This document shows positions 1 through 6,741 of a stretch of 11,517 nt of DNA, one piece after another (within the stretch, counting starts at the first letter, position 1; every line of letters starts with the position of its first letter). Source of the DNA: Pseudomonadota bacterium (GTDB lineage Bacteria > Pseudomonadota > Alphaproteobacteria > Rhizobiales > Pleomorphomonadaceae); contig JAEZHI010000043.1 in the NCBI GenBank assembly GCA_023436885.1, forward strand, positions 1-11,517, in the 5' to 3' direction. The position numbers and the translations under genes were made by a program. The notes below the pieces were generated by a model. It did no database searches. It saw only the letters and a program-made list of their open reading frames with translations, and was not told the DNA's origin.

Positions 1-159
1 GTTCCCGCCTGCGCGGGAATGACAGCCTGATAGAGAGAGGCGTCCACTTGATAGAGAGGGGCGTCCACATAACGTATTGCTTCATAATATAAATCTGTCA
101 TTCCCGCGCAGGCGGGAACCTCAGGCCGCATAGGGCGAGCGGGTGATATCAGATGCCCC
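1..159. repeat. Long palindromic intergenic repeat, copy A1 (left end cut by window edge)
   Basis: This is an imperfect long inverted repeat. The left arm (about 1-25) and right arm (about 97-126) are complementary, and each arm is itself a small hairpin: stem 2-8 with 13-19, and stem 101-107 with 112-118, both with stem TTCCCGC/GCGGGAA and a 4-nt loop. The A/T-rich spacer ends in TATAAATCTGTCAT, which is shared with the other copies. The right flank ends in GATATC followed by GCCCC, also as in the other copies. The left flank lies outside the window. No coding sequence is visible. It resembles REP/BIME or MITE-type elements; which of these cannot be decided here. Confidence 0.85.
28..69. repeat. 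21-bp tandem duplication inside repeat copy A1
   Basis: Two adjacent 21-bp units (28-48 and 49-69) both begin TGATAGAGAG and continue GGCGTCCAC. They differ at two positions by eye. The paralogous spacer in copy A2 has only one unit, so this looks like a local duplication within the spacer of this copy. Confidence 0.75.
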
Positions 160-228
160 GTTCCTACGTGGGCACTCTCTCCAACACAGCCTAAAAGAGA
201 GACCATCGGAGATGTGTGCATACGATAG

Positions 229-360
229 CGCCTGCGCGGGAATGACAGTTTGATATAGAGGGATGGCCTCATAACCAATTGTTCCATAATATAAATCTGT
301 CATCCCCGCGCAGGCGGGGACCTCAGGCAGGATGAGGCGCGAGGGTGATATAGGGCGCCC
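229..360. repeat. Long palindromic intergenic repeat, copy A2
   Basis: The left arm (229-248) pairs with the right arm (297-320). The spacer (about 249-296) matches that of copy A1 over most of its length, including the TATAAATCTGTCAT end. The right flank runs through a GATATAGGGCGCCC end, as in copy B. The outer part of the left arm is shorter or decayed relative to copies B and C. The interval 160-228 between A1 and A2 holds nothing I recognise. Confidence 0.8.
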
Positions 361-517
361 AATGCTGGGGTGAAGAAGGCTTCGGCAGAGCTCCACCCGA
401 TTGTTCGGGCAGATGCTCCGACCCCATGCAAGTCTTCGCTGAGCCAATCGTTGAGCCGTGTTGGCGCCGCAATGGGCTGTGCATTCTGGCAGCCTCCCCT
501 GATCGAGGTCCACAGTC
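361..517 (+). other. Leader region upstream of the serine hydrolase, no gene seen
   Basis: This stretch lies between repeat copy A2 and the hydrolase start. I see no conserved ORF and no convincing promoter hexamers. A short GAGG at 505-508 lies 9 nt before the ATG at 518 and is the likely ribosome binding site. Longer reading frames that cross this region are low-complexity shadows. Confidence 0.4.
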
Positions 518-1516
518 ATGCGTGTTGTTGCCGCTGCCCTGGTGTTGGTGTCGCTCGTCTCCGGCGCGCGGGCTGAGCCTTGGCAGAGCGTCGATCCGGT
601 TTCGGCTGGCTGGTCGGCTGAGAAGCTGCAGGCGGCGCGGGCCTATTCGGACAGCCTGAAGCCCACCGCCGTGATGGTGGTGCAGGATGGCAAGGCGGTG
701 GCGCGCTGGGGCGATGTGACGCGCAAGGTGAACGTGGCGTCGGTACGCAAGAGCCTGTTGTCGGCGCTCTATGGCATCGCGGTGTCCGAGGGACGGATCG
801 ATCTCGGCAGTACGCTCGGCGAGCTCGGTATCGACGACAAGCCGCCGTCGCTCACGCCGGCGGAGAAGCAAGCGACCGTGCGCGATCTCCTGATGGCGCG
901 GTCGGGCGTCTATCACCTGGCGGCGCACGAGACGGCCGATATCCGCCGCAAGCGGCCGGCGCGCGGCAGCCACGCCCCCGGCTCCTTCTGGTATTACAAC
1001 AACTGGGACTTCAACGCCCTCGGCACCATCTATCGTCAGCGGACCGGCGAAGACATTTTCGGAAGCTTCGAAACGCGCATCGCCCAGCCGATCGGCATGG
1101 AGGATTTCACGGCGCGCGACGGCAGCTACGTGCTGGAAAAGCCGTCGATCCATCCGGCCTATCCCTTCACCATGACGGCGCGGGATCTGGCGCGTTTCGG
1201 GCAGTTGATGCTCGACGAGGGGCGGTGGAACGGGCGGCAGATCGTGCCGGCGGAGTGGATCAAGCAAGCGACGACGGCCTATTCGGCCACCGATCACGGC
1301 AGCCTCGGCTATGGCTATCTCTGGTGGACGCTGAACCCGCAGGTGTTCGGCCCCGGCGCGGCGCTGGCCTCAGGCTATGGCGGGCAGCAGATCGCCGTCA
1401 TTCCGGCAAAGCACCTGGTTGTGACGCAGGTGGTGGACCGGACGCAAAACCCCAAGGGCGTCCGGACCAGTCATTTCGTGGATCTGCTGAAAGAGATCGT
1501 TGCGGCTGCGCCGTGA
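518..1516 (+). CDS. Exported serine hydrolase, beta-lactamase (class C-like) family
   Basis: This is a 332-aa protein of the beta-lactamase-related/penicillin-binding-protein fold. An N-terminal signal peptide (hydrophobic core about 3-15, probable cleavage after ARA near residue 19) predicts a periplasmic or secreted enzyme. The catalytic SxxK motif is S75-V-R-K78, the second motif is Y160-N-N162, and GYGGQ (286-290) occupies the position of the third (KTG/HxG-like) motif. The family hydrolyses esters, amides or peptides through an acyl-serine; members include esterases, 6-aminohexanoate-dimer hydrolase and D-aminopeptidases as well as beta-lactamases. Nothing visible points to beta-lactam resistance in particular. 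The length is normal. The ATG at 518 is supported by GAGG 9 nt upstream and by the signal peptide beginning at once. The gene stands alone and converges on the gene at 1580-2182. Family confident, substrate unknown. Confidence 0.88.
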   Translation: MRVVAAALVLVSLVSGARAEPWQSVDPVSAGWSAEKLQAARAYSDSLKPTAVMVVQDGKAVARWGDVTRKVNVASVRKSLLSALYGIAVSEGRIDLGSTLGELGIDDKPPSLTPAEKQATVRDLLMARSGVYHLAAHETADIRRKRPARGSHAPGSFWYYNNWDFNALGTIYRQRTGEDIFGSFETRIAQPIGMEDFTARDGSYVLEKPSIHPAYPFTMTARDLARFGQLMLDEGRWNGRQIVPAEWIKQATTAYSATDHGSLGYGYLWWTLNPQVFGPGAALASGYGGQQIAVIPAKHLVVTQVVDRTQNPKGVRTSHFVDLLKEIVAAAP

Positions 1517-1530
1517 AGGCTTGTCCTCAC

Positions 1531-1574
1531 GCAGTCCCGGACGCAAAACCGGCTTCCACTTTTGCTGGGACTGC
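1531..1574. terminator. Intergenic hairpin repeat, candidate bidirectional terminator
   Basis: Outer arms GCAGTCCC (1531-1538) and GGGACTGC (1567-1574) pair perfectly. Inner GCAAAA (1543-1548) and TTTTGC (1560-1565) can also pair. The hairpin sits between two convergent stop codons (1516 and 1580), where a shared terminator would be expected. A related sequence lies at 6697-6737. I recall similar CAAAACCGG...CTTTTGCTGG elements as abundant in rhizobial intergenic regions, so this may be a dispersed repeat that also serves as terminator. There is no long U tract. Confidence 0.55.
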
Positions 1575-1579
1575 TTGGC

Positions 1580-2182
1580 TTACCTGATCGACAGCAGCCG
1601 GCCGTTGGCGTCGAAGCGGCAGGCGAACACTGCCTGACGGCCGAAGCGGTCACGGAAGCTGCCTTGCACCGTGAAGCGGGGGCCGTCACGGGTGGGCAGG
1701 CTGGTCATTACGTCAGCCGGGCGGATGCGGTACTGGGAGGCCGCTTCGCTGCGGCAGATGGCGGCCATCCGCTCGGCCGGGCCGGCGGGGCGGCCGGGGA
1801 TCGGGCTACCCGGCATCGGCGGTGGCGGCGCCATGTGGGTGCCGCGCACCATGCAGACGCCGTCGGCGCCGCGCATCTTGTAGGAGACGCTGGTGCGGCC
1901 GTCGGGTGCGGTGGCGATGGACACGGCGACGCCGGGAATTCGCGCTTCGTAATAGCCTTCGTTGATGCGCCTCACTTGGGCCGGCCGTCCGTTGATGAAC
2001 ACGTCACCCCGGTCGGCCTGAACCTCGATCCGGCCCGGGCAGGCGGCGTTGAAGGCGGGTACGCGCGCTTCGGCGGGCGAGGCCAGCCAGACGACGCCGG
2101 CTGCCAGCGCGCCGACGCAAAGCGCCTTGCGGCCAAGGGTTTTTCTGAAAACTCGGAGTGCGACATCGCGCGCAATCGTCAT
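1580..2182 (-). CDS. Exported protein of unknown function
   Basis: I do not recognise a named family for this 200-aa protein. The ATG at 2182 is chosen over the frame's upstream ATG at 2260 because AAGGAGG (2190-2196) lies 7 nt before it and a signal peptide follows: basic start, hydrophobic stretch about 20-34, probable cleavage after SPAEA near residue 39. The mature part has two halves: residues 41-115, beta-rich in appearance (RIEVQADRGDVFINGRPAQV), then a Pro/Gly linker (about 119-134), then a compact C-terminal part (138-200) starting ICRSEAASQYRIRPADV and ending FDANGRLLSIR. Four cysteines (48, 110, 143, 188) in the mature part could form two disulfides in the periplasm. It converges on the serine hydrolase and shares the hairpin at 1531-1574. 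Function unknown. Confidence 0.8.
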   Translation of the reverse strand: MTIARDVALRVFRKTLGRKALCVGALAAGVVWLASPAEARVPAFNAACPGRIEVQADRGDVFINGRPAQVRRINEGYYEARIPGVAVSIATAPDGRTSVSYKMRGADGVCMVRGTHMAPPPPMPGSPIPGRPAGPAERMAAICRSEAASQYRIRPADVMTSLPTRDGPRFTVQGSFRDRFGRQAVFACRFDANGRLLSIR

Positions 2183-2189
2183 GGCTGGG

Positions 2190-2196
2190 CCTCCTT
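2190..2196 (-). promoter_or_regulatory. Strong Shine-Dalgarno that fixes the start at 2182
   Basis: Read on the minus strand this is AAGGAGG, 7 nt before the ATG at 2182-2180. It rules in favour of the 200-aa product over a 226-aa one starting at 2260, whose extra N-terminus would bury the signal peptide. Confidence 0.8.
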
Positions 2197-2300
2197 GCCG
2201 ATGAACGGTGGGCGCCAGTTCTTTCGCGCAAACGGGGCGACAACGAGGCATAGGCGGCAAAGTTTTGTATCGAGAGGGGATGTGTGGATGTTGGTGATCG

Positions 2301-2455
2301 GAGCCCTATAGTGGCGTTGCGCTCTGTTCTGCCCGAGGTCCCCGCCTGCGCGGGGATGACAGTCTATCTATATGTTTCTTTTATATAAATCCGTCATCCC
2401 CGCGAAGGCGGGGACCTCAGGAAGGTAGAGCGAAGGGGGCGATATCGGGCGCCCC
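2301..2455. repeat. Long palindromic intergenic repeat, copy B (complete)
   Basis: This is the fullest copy. Its left flank begins GAGCCCTATAG and its right flank ends GATATCGGGCGCCCC. The left flank and the reverse complement of the right flank align over about 38 nt, up to the shared GAGGTCC, so the ends form long imperfect terminal inverted repeats. The inner arms hold small hairpins: CCCCGC (2340-2345) with GCGGGG (2350-2355), and CCCCGC (2398-2403) with GCGGGG (2408-2413). The spacer (about 2363-2390) is A/T-rich and ends TATATAAATCCGTCAT. It fills most of the gap between the genes starting at 2182 and ending at 2492, both on the minus strand. No transposase is encoded. Confidence 0.88.
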
Positions 2456-2491
2456 ATAAGCGTCGATGCGGCGAACGCAGCGGGCAGCCTT

Positions 2492-5155
2492 CTATCTCTC
2501 CCCGTTTCTTACGAGCCTGACACGGTCGCGCCAGAGGAGCGCGCCTTGCCGTTCGGCGAGGTGTTCGGCGCGGTCGAGCAGGGCGGCGATTTCGTTGGTG
2601 TCCCGAGGTTGTTGCCGCGAGAGAGCGACAGCCTGGAGCCTGAGGAGGTCGGGCAGGCACCAGAGCTCCTGGTTGGCGCTGGCGCGGGCGACGGCGGCGC
2701 GGATGGTTTGCAATGCCGCGGTGCCATCTCCGACGGTGAGTTGCGCCGTTGCCAGCTCGCCCATCAGGCCGCAGTGATACATGGAGAAGGGTGCACTGCG
2801 CGGCTCGCTCAAGGCGGCGGAAAGCTTGCCGAGGCCGGCCCTGGTGGCGCCGGTGCGGATGTCGAGGCAGGCGCCGTAGGCGCGCGACCAGGCCATCCAG
2901 ACCGCCAGCTTGCGGGCATGCGATATCTCCACCAGCTCGTTGACATAGAGCGCGGCGGCCTCGTGGTGCCCCTGGTCGAGCGACAGGGGGATGGAGGCCT
3001 GCGCCAGGGCGTGACAGATCGAGTGGGCATGGTCGAGTTCCACCGCGCGTTCCAGGGCGATGCGAGCGGCTTCGAGGGCCGGTTCGATCTCGCCCTGCAG
3101 CCAGAGAACCCGGGCGTGGAAGGCAAGGCCCGCCACCTGCTGGTCGAAATGGAAGCGGTTGGTCGGCGAGTTGGCCGCCGGCTCGACATAGCCATCGAGA
3201 AAGGTTTCCAGCGCCTTGCGGGCCGTGAGCTGGTCGCCGATGACGTGATGCACGGCGCCGATGGCACGGTGGGCGATCAGCCGGTCGGCGTCGTTGCCGA
3301 AGGCCCGGACGGCTTCAAGGAACTGGTAGCCGTACACCACAGCGTCGCCATTCATGCCGGAGTTGAGGCTGGCGGCGGTGAGCGCCCACAGCGAGCGGAT
3401 CTGGCTGCCGCCGGCTTTGGTCTGGCTGGCAACGGCGAGCCCGCGTTTCAGCGTTGCCCGCGTCTCGGTGGTCGGGCCGGTGACATAGAGCAGTGCGCAG
3501 CCATGGGCGACGTCGAGCTTCATGGAGAGGTCGGCCGCGTAGGCATTGCTCTGTTCTGGGCGGATGGCACGCTCGATCCGGTCGAGCAATTCGCCGACCA
3601 GCGAGAGGTGTAGCCAAAGTGGTTCGCCGGCAATGATCAGCGCCGCGCCGAGGCCGATGTCGCCATCCTCGGAAAACGCCCAGTCGACGGCGCTGCGCAG
3701 GCCGGCGAGATAGGGCTTGTAGCGCGCCACCCATTGCCGGCTGGGCAGCGTATCGAGATCGCGGGTGGCTTCCTGGAAGGTGCGCAAGATGAAGGCGGCG
3801 TGACGGGAGGCGGTGGCCGGCAATTCGCCCGCTTCCTCCAGCCGGGCGCGGCCATAGCTGCGCATGGTCTCCAGCAGCGAGAAGGCGCCGCCGCGCTCGG
3901 TGACAGTGACCACCAGCAGCGACTTCGCCACCAGACCGGACAGAAGGCTGAGCGCGCTCTGGCGCGACGTGTCGGCGACGGCCATCGCCGCCTCGACGCC
4001 GAAGGGGCCCGACAACAGGCTGAGACGGCGGAACGCCGCCTGTTCGTCCGGGGGCAGCAGCAGGTAGCTCCAGGCGATGGTGGCTTCCATGGTCTGCTGC
4101 CGGGGCACTGCGATGCGCTTGGGACGGCTCAGAACCGACATTGAGGTGTCGAGCTCCTGCAGCACGGCGGCGACGCTGAGCGTGCTGGCGCTGGCCGCCG
4201 CCATCTCGATGGCCAGCGGAATGCCGTCGAGCCGCCGGCAGATCTCGATCATCGAGAGCATGTCGTGCGCCAGCATCAGCTGACCGTTGGCCGCCGCAAG
4301 GCGCTGCACGAAGAGCTGAACGGCGGGGGCGGCGAGCTTTGCTTCGAGGCCGTCGTCCTCGCCCGGCAAGGGCAGGGAGGGGACGCCGATGATGCGCTCG
4401 CCGTCGATCCGGAGCGCCTCGCGCGTCGTCGTCAGCAGGGTGACGCCGGGGCAGCGTGACAAGAGCTCGGTGGCGATAGCGGCGACGCCTTCCACCAAGT
4501 GCTCGCAGTTGTCGATGAGCAGCAGGCAGGCCTTGTCGCCGAGCGATTGCGCCAGCGAACGACCGTCGCGAACATCGCCGGGCGGGAGGCCGAGCGTTTC
4601 GGCGATGGTGGCGGCAACGAACCGGTCGCTCTCCACCGGTGCCAGCTCGATCATCCAGACACCGTCGGGGTAGCGGTCGATCAGCTCGCGGCCGGCGGCG
4701 CGCGCCAGCCGGGTCTTACCGATGCCGCCGGGGCCAAGCAGCGTGACGAGCCGATGCTCGCCGAGGGCTTTCTCGATGTCGCGGAGTAGGTCGTCGCGGG
4801 CGATCAGCGCCGAGAGGTCGGCGGTGAGGTTGGTTTGCGGCGGCGCGTCCGAAGCCTCCATGTCGACGACGTAGTAGCCGCGGCCGGCGACGGTCCTGAT
4901 CAGGTTGCGGTCGGCATCGAGCGCCCGCCTCAGGCCATGGATCTGCGCCTCCAGTGCGTTGTCGCTGACGAAGCGGCCGTCCCAGACGCGCTCGATCAGG
5001 GCGTCCTTGGTAACGAGCGCGCCGTTGGCCTCCACCAGCACCCGCAGCACCTCGAAGGCCCGGCCGCCGACCGGAACCACTTCGCCGTCCCTGATCAGGC
5101 ATCGACGCTGCCGGTCGATGGCATATCGGCCAAACCTCAGCACGGCCTTCTCCAT
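2492..5155 (-). CDS. Large transcriptional regulator: OmpR-type winged helix, NTPase, helical repeats
   Basis: This 887-aa protein has an OmpR/PhoB-type winged-helix DNA-binding domain at residues 1-97 (ending VAGRGYYVVD, the usual wing). An NB-ARC/STAND-like NTPase follows: Walker A GPGGIGKT (141-148), Walker B LLLIDN (211-216), a TTTRE segment with R245 as probable sensor Arg, and a GLPL-like GIPLA (311-315). The remaining 400-odd residues are Ala/Leu-rich helices consistent with TPR-type repeats that would sense a ligand or partner. There is no receiver domain and no membrane segment, so it is a cytoplasmic one-component regulator rather than a phospho-response regulator or CadC-type sensor. 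It is divergent from the hydrolase gene at 5368 across a 212-bp gap, which makes that gene and itself the natural targets. Upstream ribosome-binding match is weak. The signal and the target are inferred, not seen. Confidence 0.87.
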   Translation of the reverse strand: MEKAVLRFGRYAIDRQRRCLIRDGEVVPVGGRAFEVLRVLVEANGALVTKDALIERVWDGRFVSDNALEAQIHGLRRALDADRNLIRTVAGRGYYVVDMEASDAPPQTNLTADLSALIARDDLLRDIEKALGEHRLVTLLGPGGIGKTRLARAAGRELIDRYPDGVWMIELAPVESDRFVAATIAETLGLPPGDVRDGRSLAQSLGDKACLLLIDNCEHLVEGVAAIATELLSRCPGVTLLTTTREALRIDGERIIGVPSLPLPGEDDGLEAKLAAPAVQLFVQRLAAANGQLMLAHDMLSMIEICRRLDGIPLAIEMAAASASTLSVAAVLQELDTSMSVLSRPKRIAVPRQQTMEATIAWSYLLLPPDEQAAFRRLSLLSGPFGVEAAMAVADTSRQSALSLLSGLVAKSLLVVTVTERGGAFSLLETMRSYGRARLEEAGELPATASRHAAFILRTFQEATRDLDTLPSRQWVARYKPYLAGLRSAVDWAFSEDGDIGLGAALIIAGEPLWLHLSLVGELLDRIERAIRPEQSNAYAADLSMKLDVAHGCALLYVTGPTTETRATLKRGLAVASQTKAGGSQIRSLWALTAASLNSGMNGDAVVYGYQFLEAVRAFGNDADRLIAHRAIGAVHHVIGDQLTARKALETFLDGYVEPAANSPTNRFHFDQQVAGLAFHARVLWLQGEIEPALEAARIALERAVELDHAHSICHALAQASIPLSLDQGHHEAAALYVNELVEISHARKLAVWMAWSRAYGACLDIRTGATRAGLGKLSAALSEPRSAPFSMYHCGLMGELATAQLTVGDGTAALQTIRAAVARASANQELWCLPDLLRLQAVALSRQQPRDTNEIAALLDRAEHLAERQGALLWRDRVRLVRNGER

Positions 5156-5183
5156 CGCCTGGAAGCGGTTGATCGGAGCATCG

Positions 5184-5200
5184 TTTTCAGAACTTTTCAG
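5184..5200. promoter_or_regulatory. Direct repeat, candidate binding site for the winged-helix regulator
   Basis: TTTTCAG occurs at 5184-5190 and again at 5194-5200, exactly 10 bp apart. A partial TCAG follows at 5201. OmpR/PhoB-type winged helices typically bind head-to-tail half-sites about 10-11 bp apart, so this fits the regulator encoded at 2492-5155. The site starts 29 bp upstream of that gene's ATG, which would suit autoregulation. No footprint or second copy supports it yet. Confidence 0.4.
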
Positions 5201-5292
5201 TCAGCATTAAGGACTTCACCCGCGGGCAGCGTCAAGATGGCCCTAGGGATTGCGAGGATCTCTCGAGAAAGCTTGTCCACGGTGGTTCGATG

Positions 5293-5308
5293 CCGACGTC
5301 TTCGTCGG
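5293..5308. promoter_or_regulatory. Short inverted repeat in the divergent promoter region
   Basis: CCGACG (5293-5298) and CGTCGG (5303-5308) form a perfect 6-bp inverted repeat with a 4-nt loop, about 60 nt before the hydrolase ATG at 5368. It could be a leader hairpin or an operator. In GC-rich DNA such a repeat can also arise by chance. Confidence 0.25.
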
Positions 5309-5367
5309 GTCGATGCCCGGCATTTTATTGTTTTTCCTGGGTCTTTTAACTTTGCGGAGTGTCCGTC

Positions 5368-6288
5368 ATGAAGCTCTTTTCGTCCATCGCCATCGGTGCC
5401 GCTCTGCTGGCTAGCGCCGCGCTTGCCGAGGTGCAGCCTTTCCCGTCCAGTTTCGAAACCAGGATGGTCAAGGTTCCCGGCGCCGAGCTCAACGTCCGCG
5501 TCGGCGGCAAGGGGCCGGCCGTCGTGCTGCTGCACGGTTATGGCGAGACGGGCGACATGTGGGCGCCGATGGCGGCCAAGCTTGCCGCAGATCACACGGT
5601 GATCGTGCCGGACCTGCGCGGCATGGGCCTCTCCAGCCATCCCGAGGGCGGCTATGACAAGAAGACCCAGGGCCACGACATCGCCGCCGTTCTCGACGAA
5701 CTGCATGTCGACAAGTTCGATCTCGTCACCCACGACATCGGCAACATGGTAGGCTTTGCGCTCGCCACCCAGCAGCCCAAGCGCGTCACCCACTTCGCTC
5801 TGCTCGACGCGCCGGTTCCCGGCGTCGGTCCGTGGGATGAGATCCTGAAGAACCCGCTGCTCTGGCACTTCCGCTTCGGCGGTCCCGACATGGAGCGCCT
5901 CGTCGCCGGCCGCGAGCGCATCTATCTCGACCGCTTCTGGAACGAGTTCTCCGCCGATCCCAAGAAGTTCGACGAGGCGTCGCGCGAGCATTACGCGGCG
6001 CTCTATGCCCGGCCCGGCGCCATGCATTCCGGCTTTGCCCAGTTCGCCGCCTTCGACCAGGACGCCATCGACAACCGCGCCTGGCTCGCCAAGGGCCGGA
6101 AGCTCACCATGCCGGTGCTGGCGATCGGCGGCGAAAAGTCCTTCGGCCCGATGATGGCGACGGTGATGCGGGCCGCCGCGACGCATGTCACGCAGGGCGT
6201 GATCCCCAATTCCGGTCACTGGTTGATGGAAGAGCAGCCCGATGCGACAGTCGCCATGGTGACCAAGTTCCTCGACGGCAAGAAGTGA
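5368..6288 (+). CDS. Exported alpha/beta hydrolase, epoxide hydrolase/dehalogenase-like
   Basis: This 306-aa protein has a clear signal peptide (MKLFSSIAIGAALLASAALA, cleavage after residue 20). It then has an alpha/beta-hydrolase core: oxyanion HGYGE (56-60), DLRGMGLS (82-89), nucleophile elbow H122-D-I-G, so D123 is the nucleophile, and H284 in NSGHW as catalytic base. An Asp rather than Ser at the elbow is typical of epoxide hydrolases and haloalkane/haloacetate dehalogenases. Tyrosines in the lid (such as Y186 and Y209) could fill the epoxide-hydrolase role, but I cannot assign them. The charge-relay acid is uncertain; E256 in GGEKS is a candidate. The ATG at 5368 is preferred over a GTG at 5359 because GCGGAG (5354-5359) is correctly placed for it. 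It is probably cotranscribed with the gene fragment at 6332, 43 nt on. Class fairly sure, substrate unknown. Confidence 0.86.
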   Translation: MKLFSSIAIGAALLASAALAEVQPFPSSFETRMVKVPGAELNVRVGGKGPAVVLLHGYGETGDMWAPMAAKLAADHTVIVPDLRGMGLSSHPEGGYDKKTQGHDIAAVLDELHVDKFDLVTHDIGNMVGFALATQQPKRVTHFALLDAPVPGVGPWDEILKNPLLWHFRFGGPDMERLVAGRERIYLDRFWNEFSADPKKFDEASREHYAALYARPGAMHSGFAQFAAFDQDAIDNRAWLAKGRKLTMPVLAIGGEKSFGPMMATVMRAAATHVTQGVIPNSGHWLMEEQPDATVAMVTKFLDGKK

Positions 6289-6331
6289 TCCTGCGGAGCC
6301 TGCCGAAAGCGGAGAGGGGAAGGATTGCATC

Positions 6332-6700
6332 ATGACGTCACCTGCCATCATTCGAAATCCTGCTGAAGACATGCTGGCGCCGGACAACGCTGCCCTGGTC
6401 ATCATCGACTTTCAGCCGGTGCAAGCGGCCTCCCCGGTGTCGATGGAGCGCCATCAGCTGATCGCCAATGTCGTGACCGCGGCCAGGACCGCCAGGCTCT
6501 CCGGCCTGCCGGTGGTGCTCTCGACAGTTAATGTCGAGACAGGCCGCGACCAGCCGACCATTCACCAGCTGACCGACGAACTGCCCGGCGCGGCGGCGCT
6601 CGACAGGACGCCGACCCACGCCTGGGAAGACGTGGAATTTGCCGCCGCCATCAGGGCGACCGGCCGCAAGAAGCTGATCATGGTGGCGCTGTGGTCCTAG
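6332..6700 (+). pseudogene. Isochorismatase-family hydrolase, 3' part missing
   Basis: The 122-aa frame matches the N-terminal half of cysteine hydrolases of the isochorismatase/nicotinamidase family. LVIIDFQP carries the catalytic Asp (D26), and GRKKLIMVALW (111-121) carries the conserved Lys (K113 or K114). In intact relatives of about 200 residues this segment continues into a T-E-x-C motif holding the nucleophilic Cys. Here the frame stops after Trp-Ser, so the Cys and the rest of the fold are absent. The break coincides with the start of a hairpin repeat at 6697, and I find no remnant of the missing half in 6701-6837. A good purine-rich stretch (about 6312-6325) precedes the ATG, so it may still be translated. 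It is very probably inactive as a hydrolase. I call it a pseudogene rather than a short functional variant. Confidence 0.78.
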
Positions 6701-6737
6701 AGCAAAACCGGTTGCCGCTTTTGCTGGAGTTGCTCCG
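6697..6737. repeat. Second copy of the intergenic hairpin repeat
   Basis: This is related to 1531-1574, sharing a CAAAACCGG block and a CTTTTGCTGG block. AGCAAAA (6701-6707) pairs with TTTTGCT (6719-6725) around an 11-nt loop, and GAGCAA (6700-6705) can alternatively pair with TTGCTC (6730-6735). It begins at the stop codon of the truncated isochorismatase-like gene and may act as its terminator. I recall similar elements, often starting CTAGAGCA, as common in rhizobial intergenic regions. Confidence 0.6.
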
Positions 6738-6741
6738 GAGT

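Noticed and set aside
1..360. Possible CRISPR array from the repeated GC palindromes
   Set aside because: The repeats alternate in orientation as inverted arms, the spacers are related to one another, and no cas gene is present.
323..1297. 324-aa minus-strand reading frame
   Set aside because: It lies antisense to the serine hydrolase and repeat A2, is Arg/His-rich with no domain, and is a typical GC-rich shadow.
518..1516. Antibiotic-resistance beta-lactamase
   Set aside because: Only the fold-level SxxK, YxN and GYGG motifs are present. These are common to esterases and peptidases of the same family, and no resistance context is visible.
2546..3613. 355-aa plus-strand reading frame
   Set aside because: It is antisense to the C-terminal part of the large regulator. 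Its composition is Gly/Val/Glu-rich shadow sequence without motifs.
2492..5155. Response regulator or CadC-type membrane sensor
   Set aside because: There is no receiver domain and no transmembrane helix after the winged helix. Walker motifs place it with STAND-type regulators.
5197..6405. 402-aa minus-strand reading frame
   Set aside because: It covers the exported hydrolase on the opposite strand. The plus-strand gene has a signal peptide and catalytic motifs, while this frame has none.
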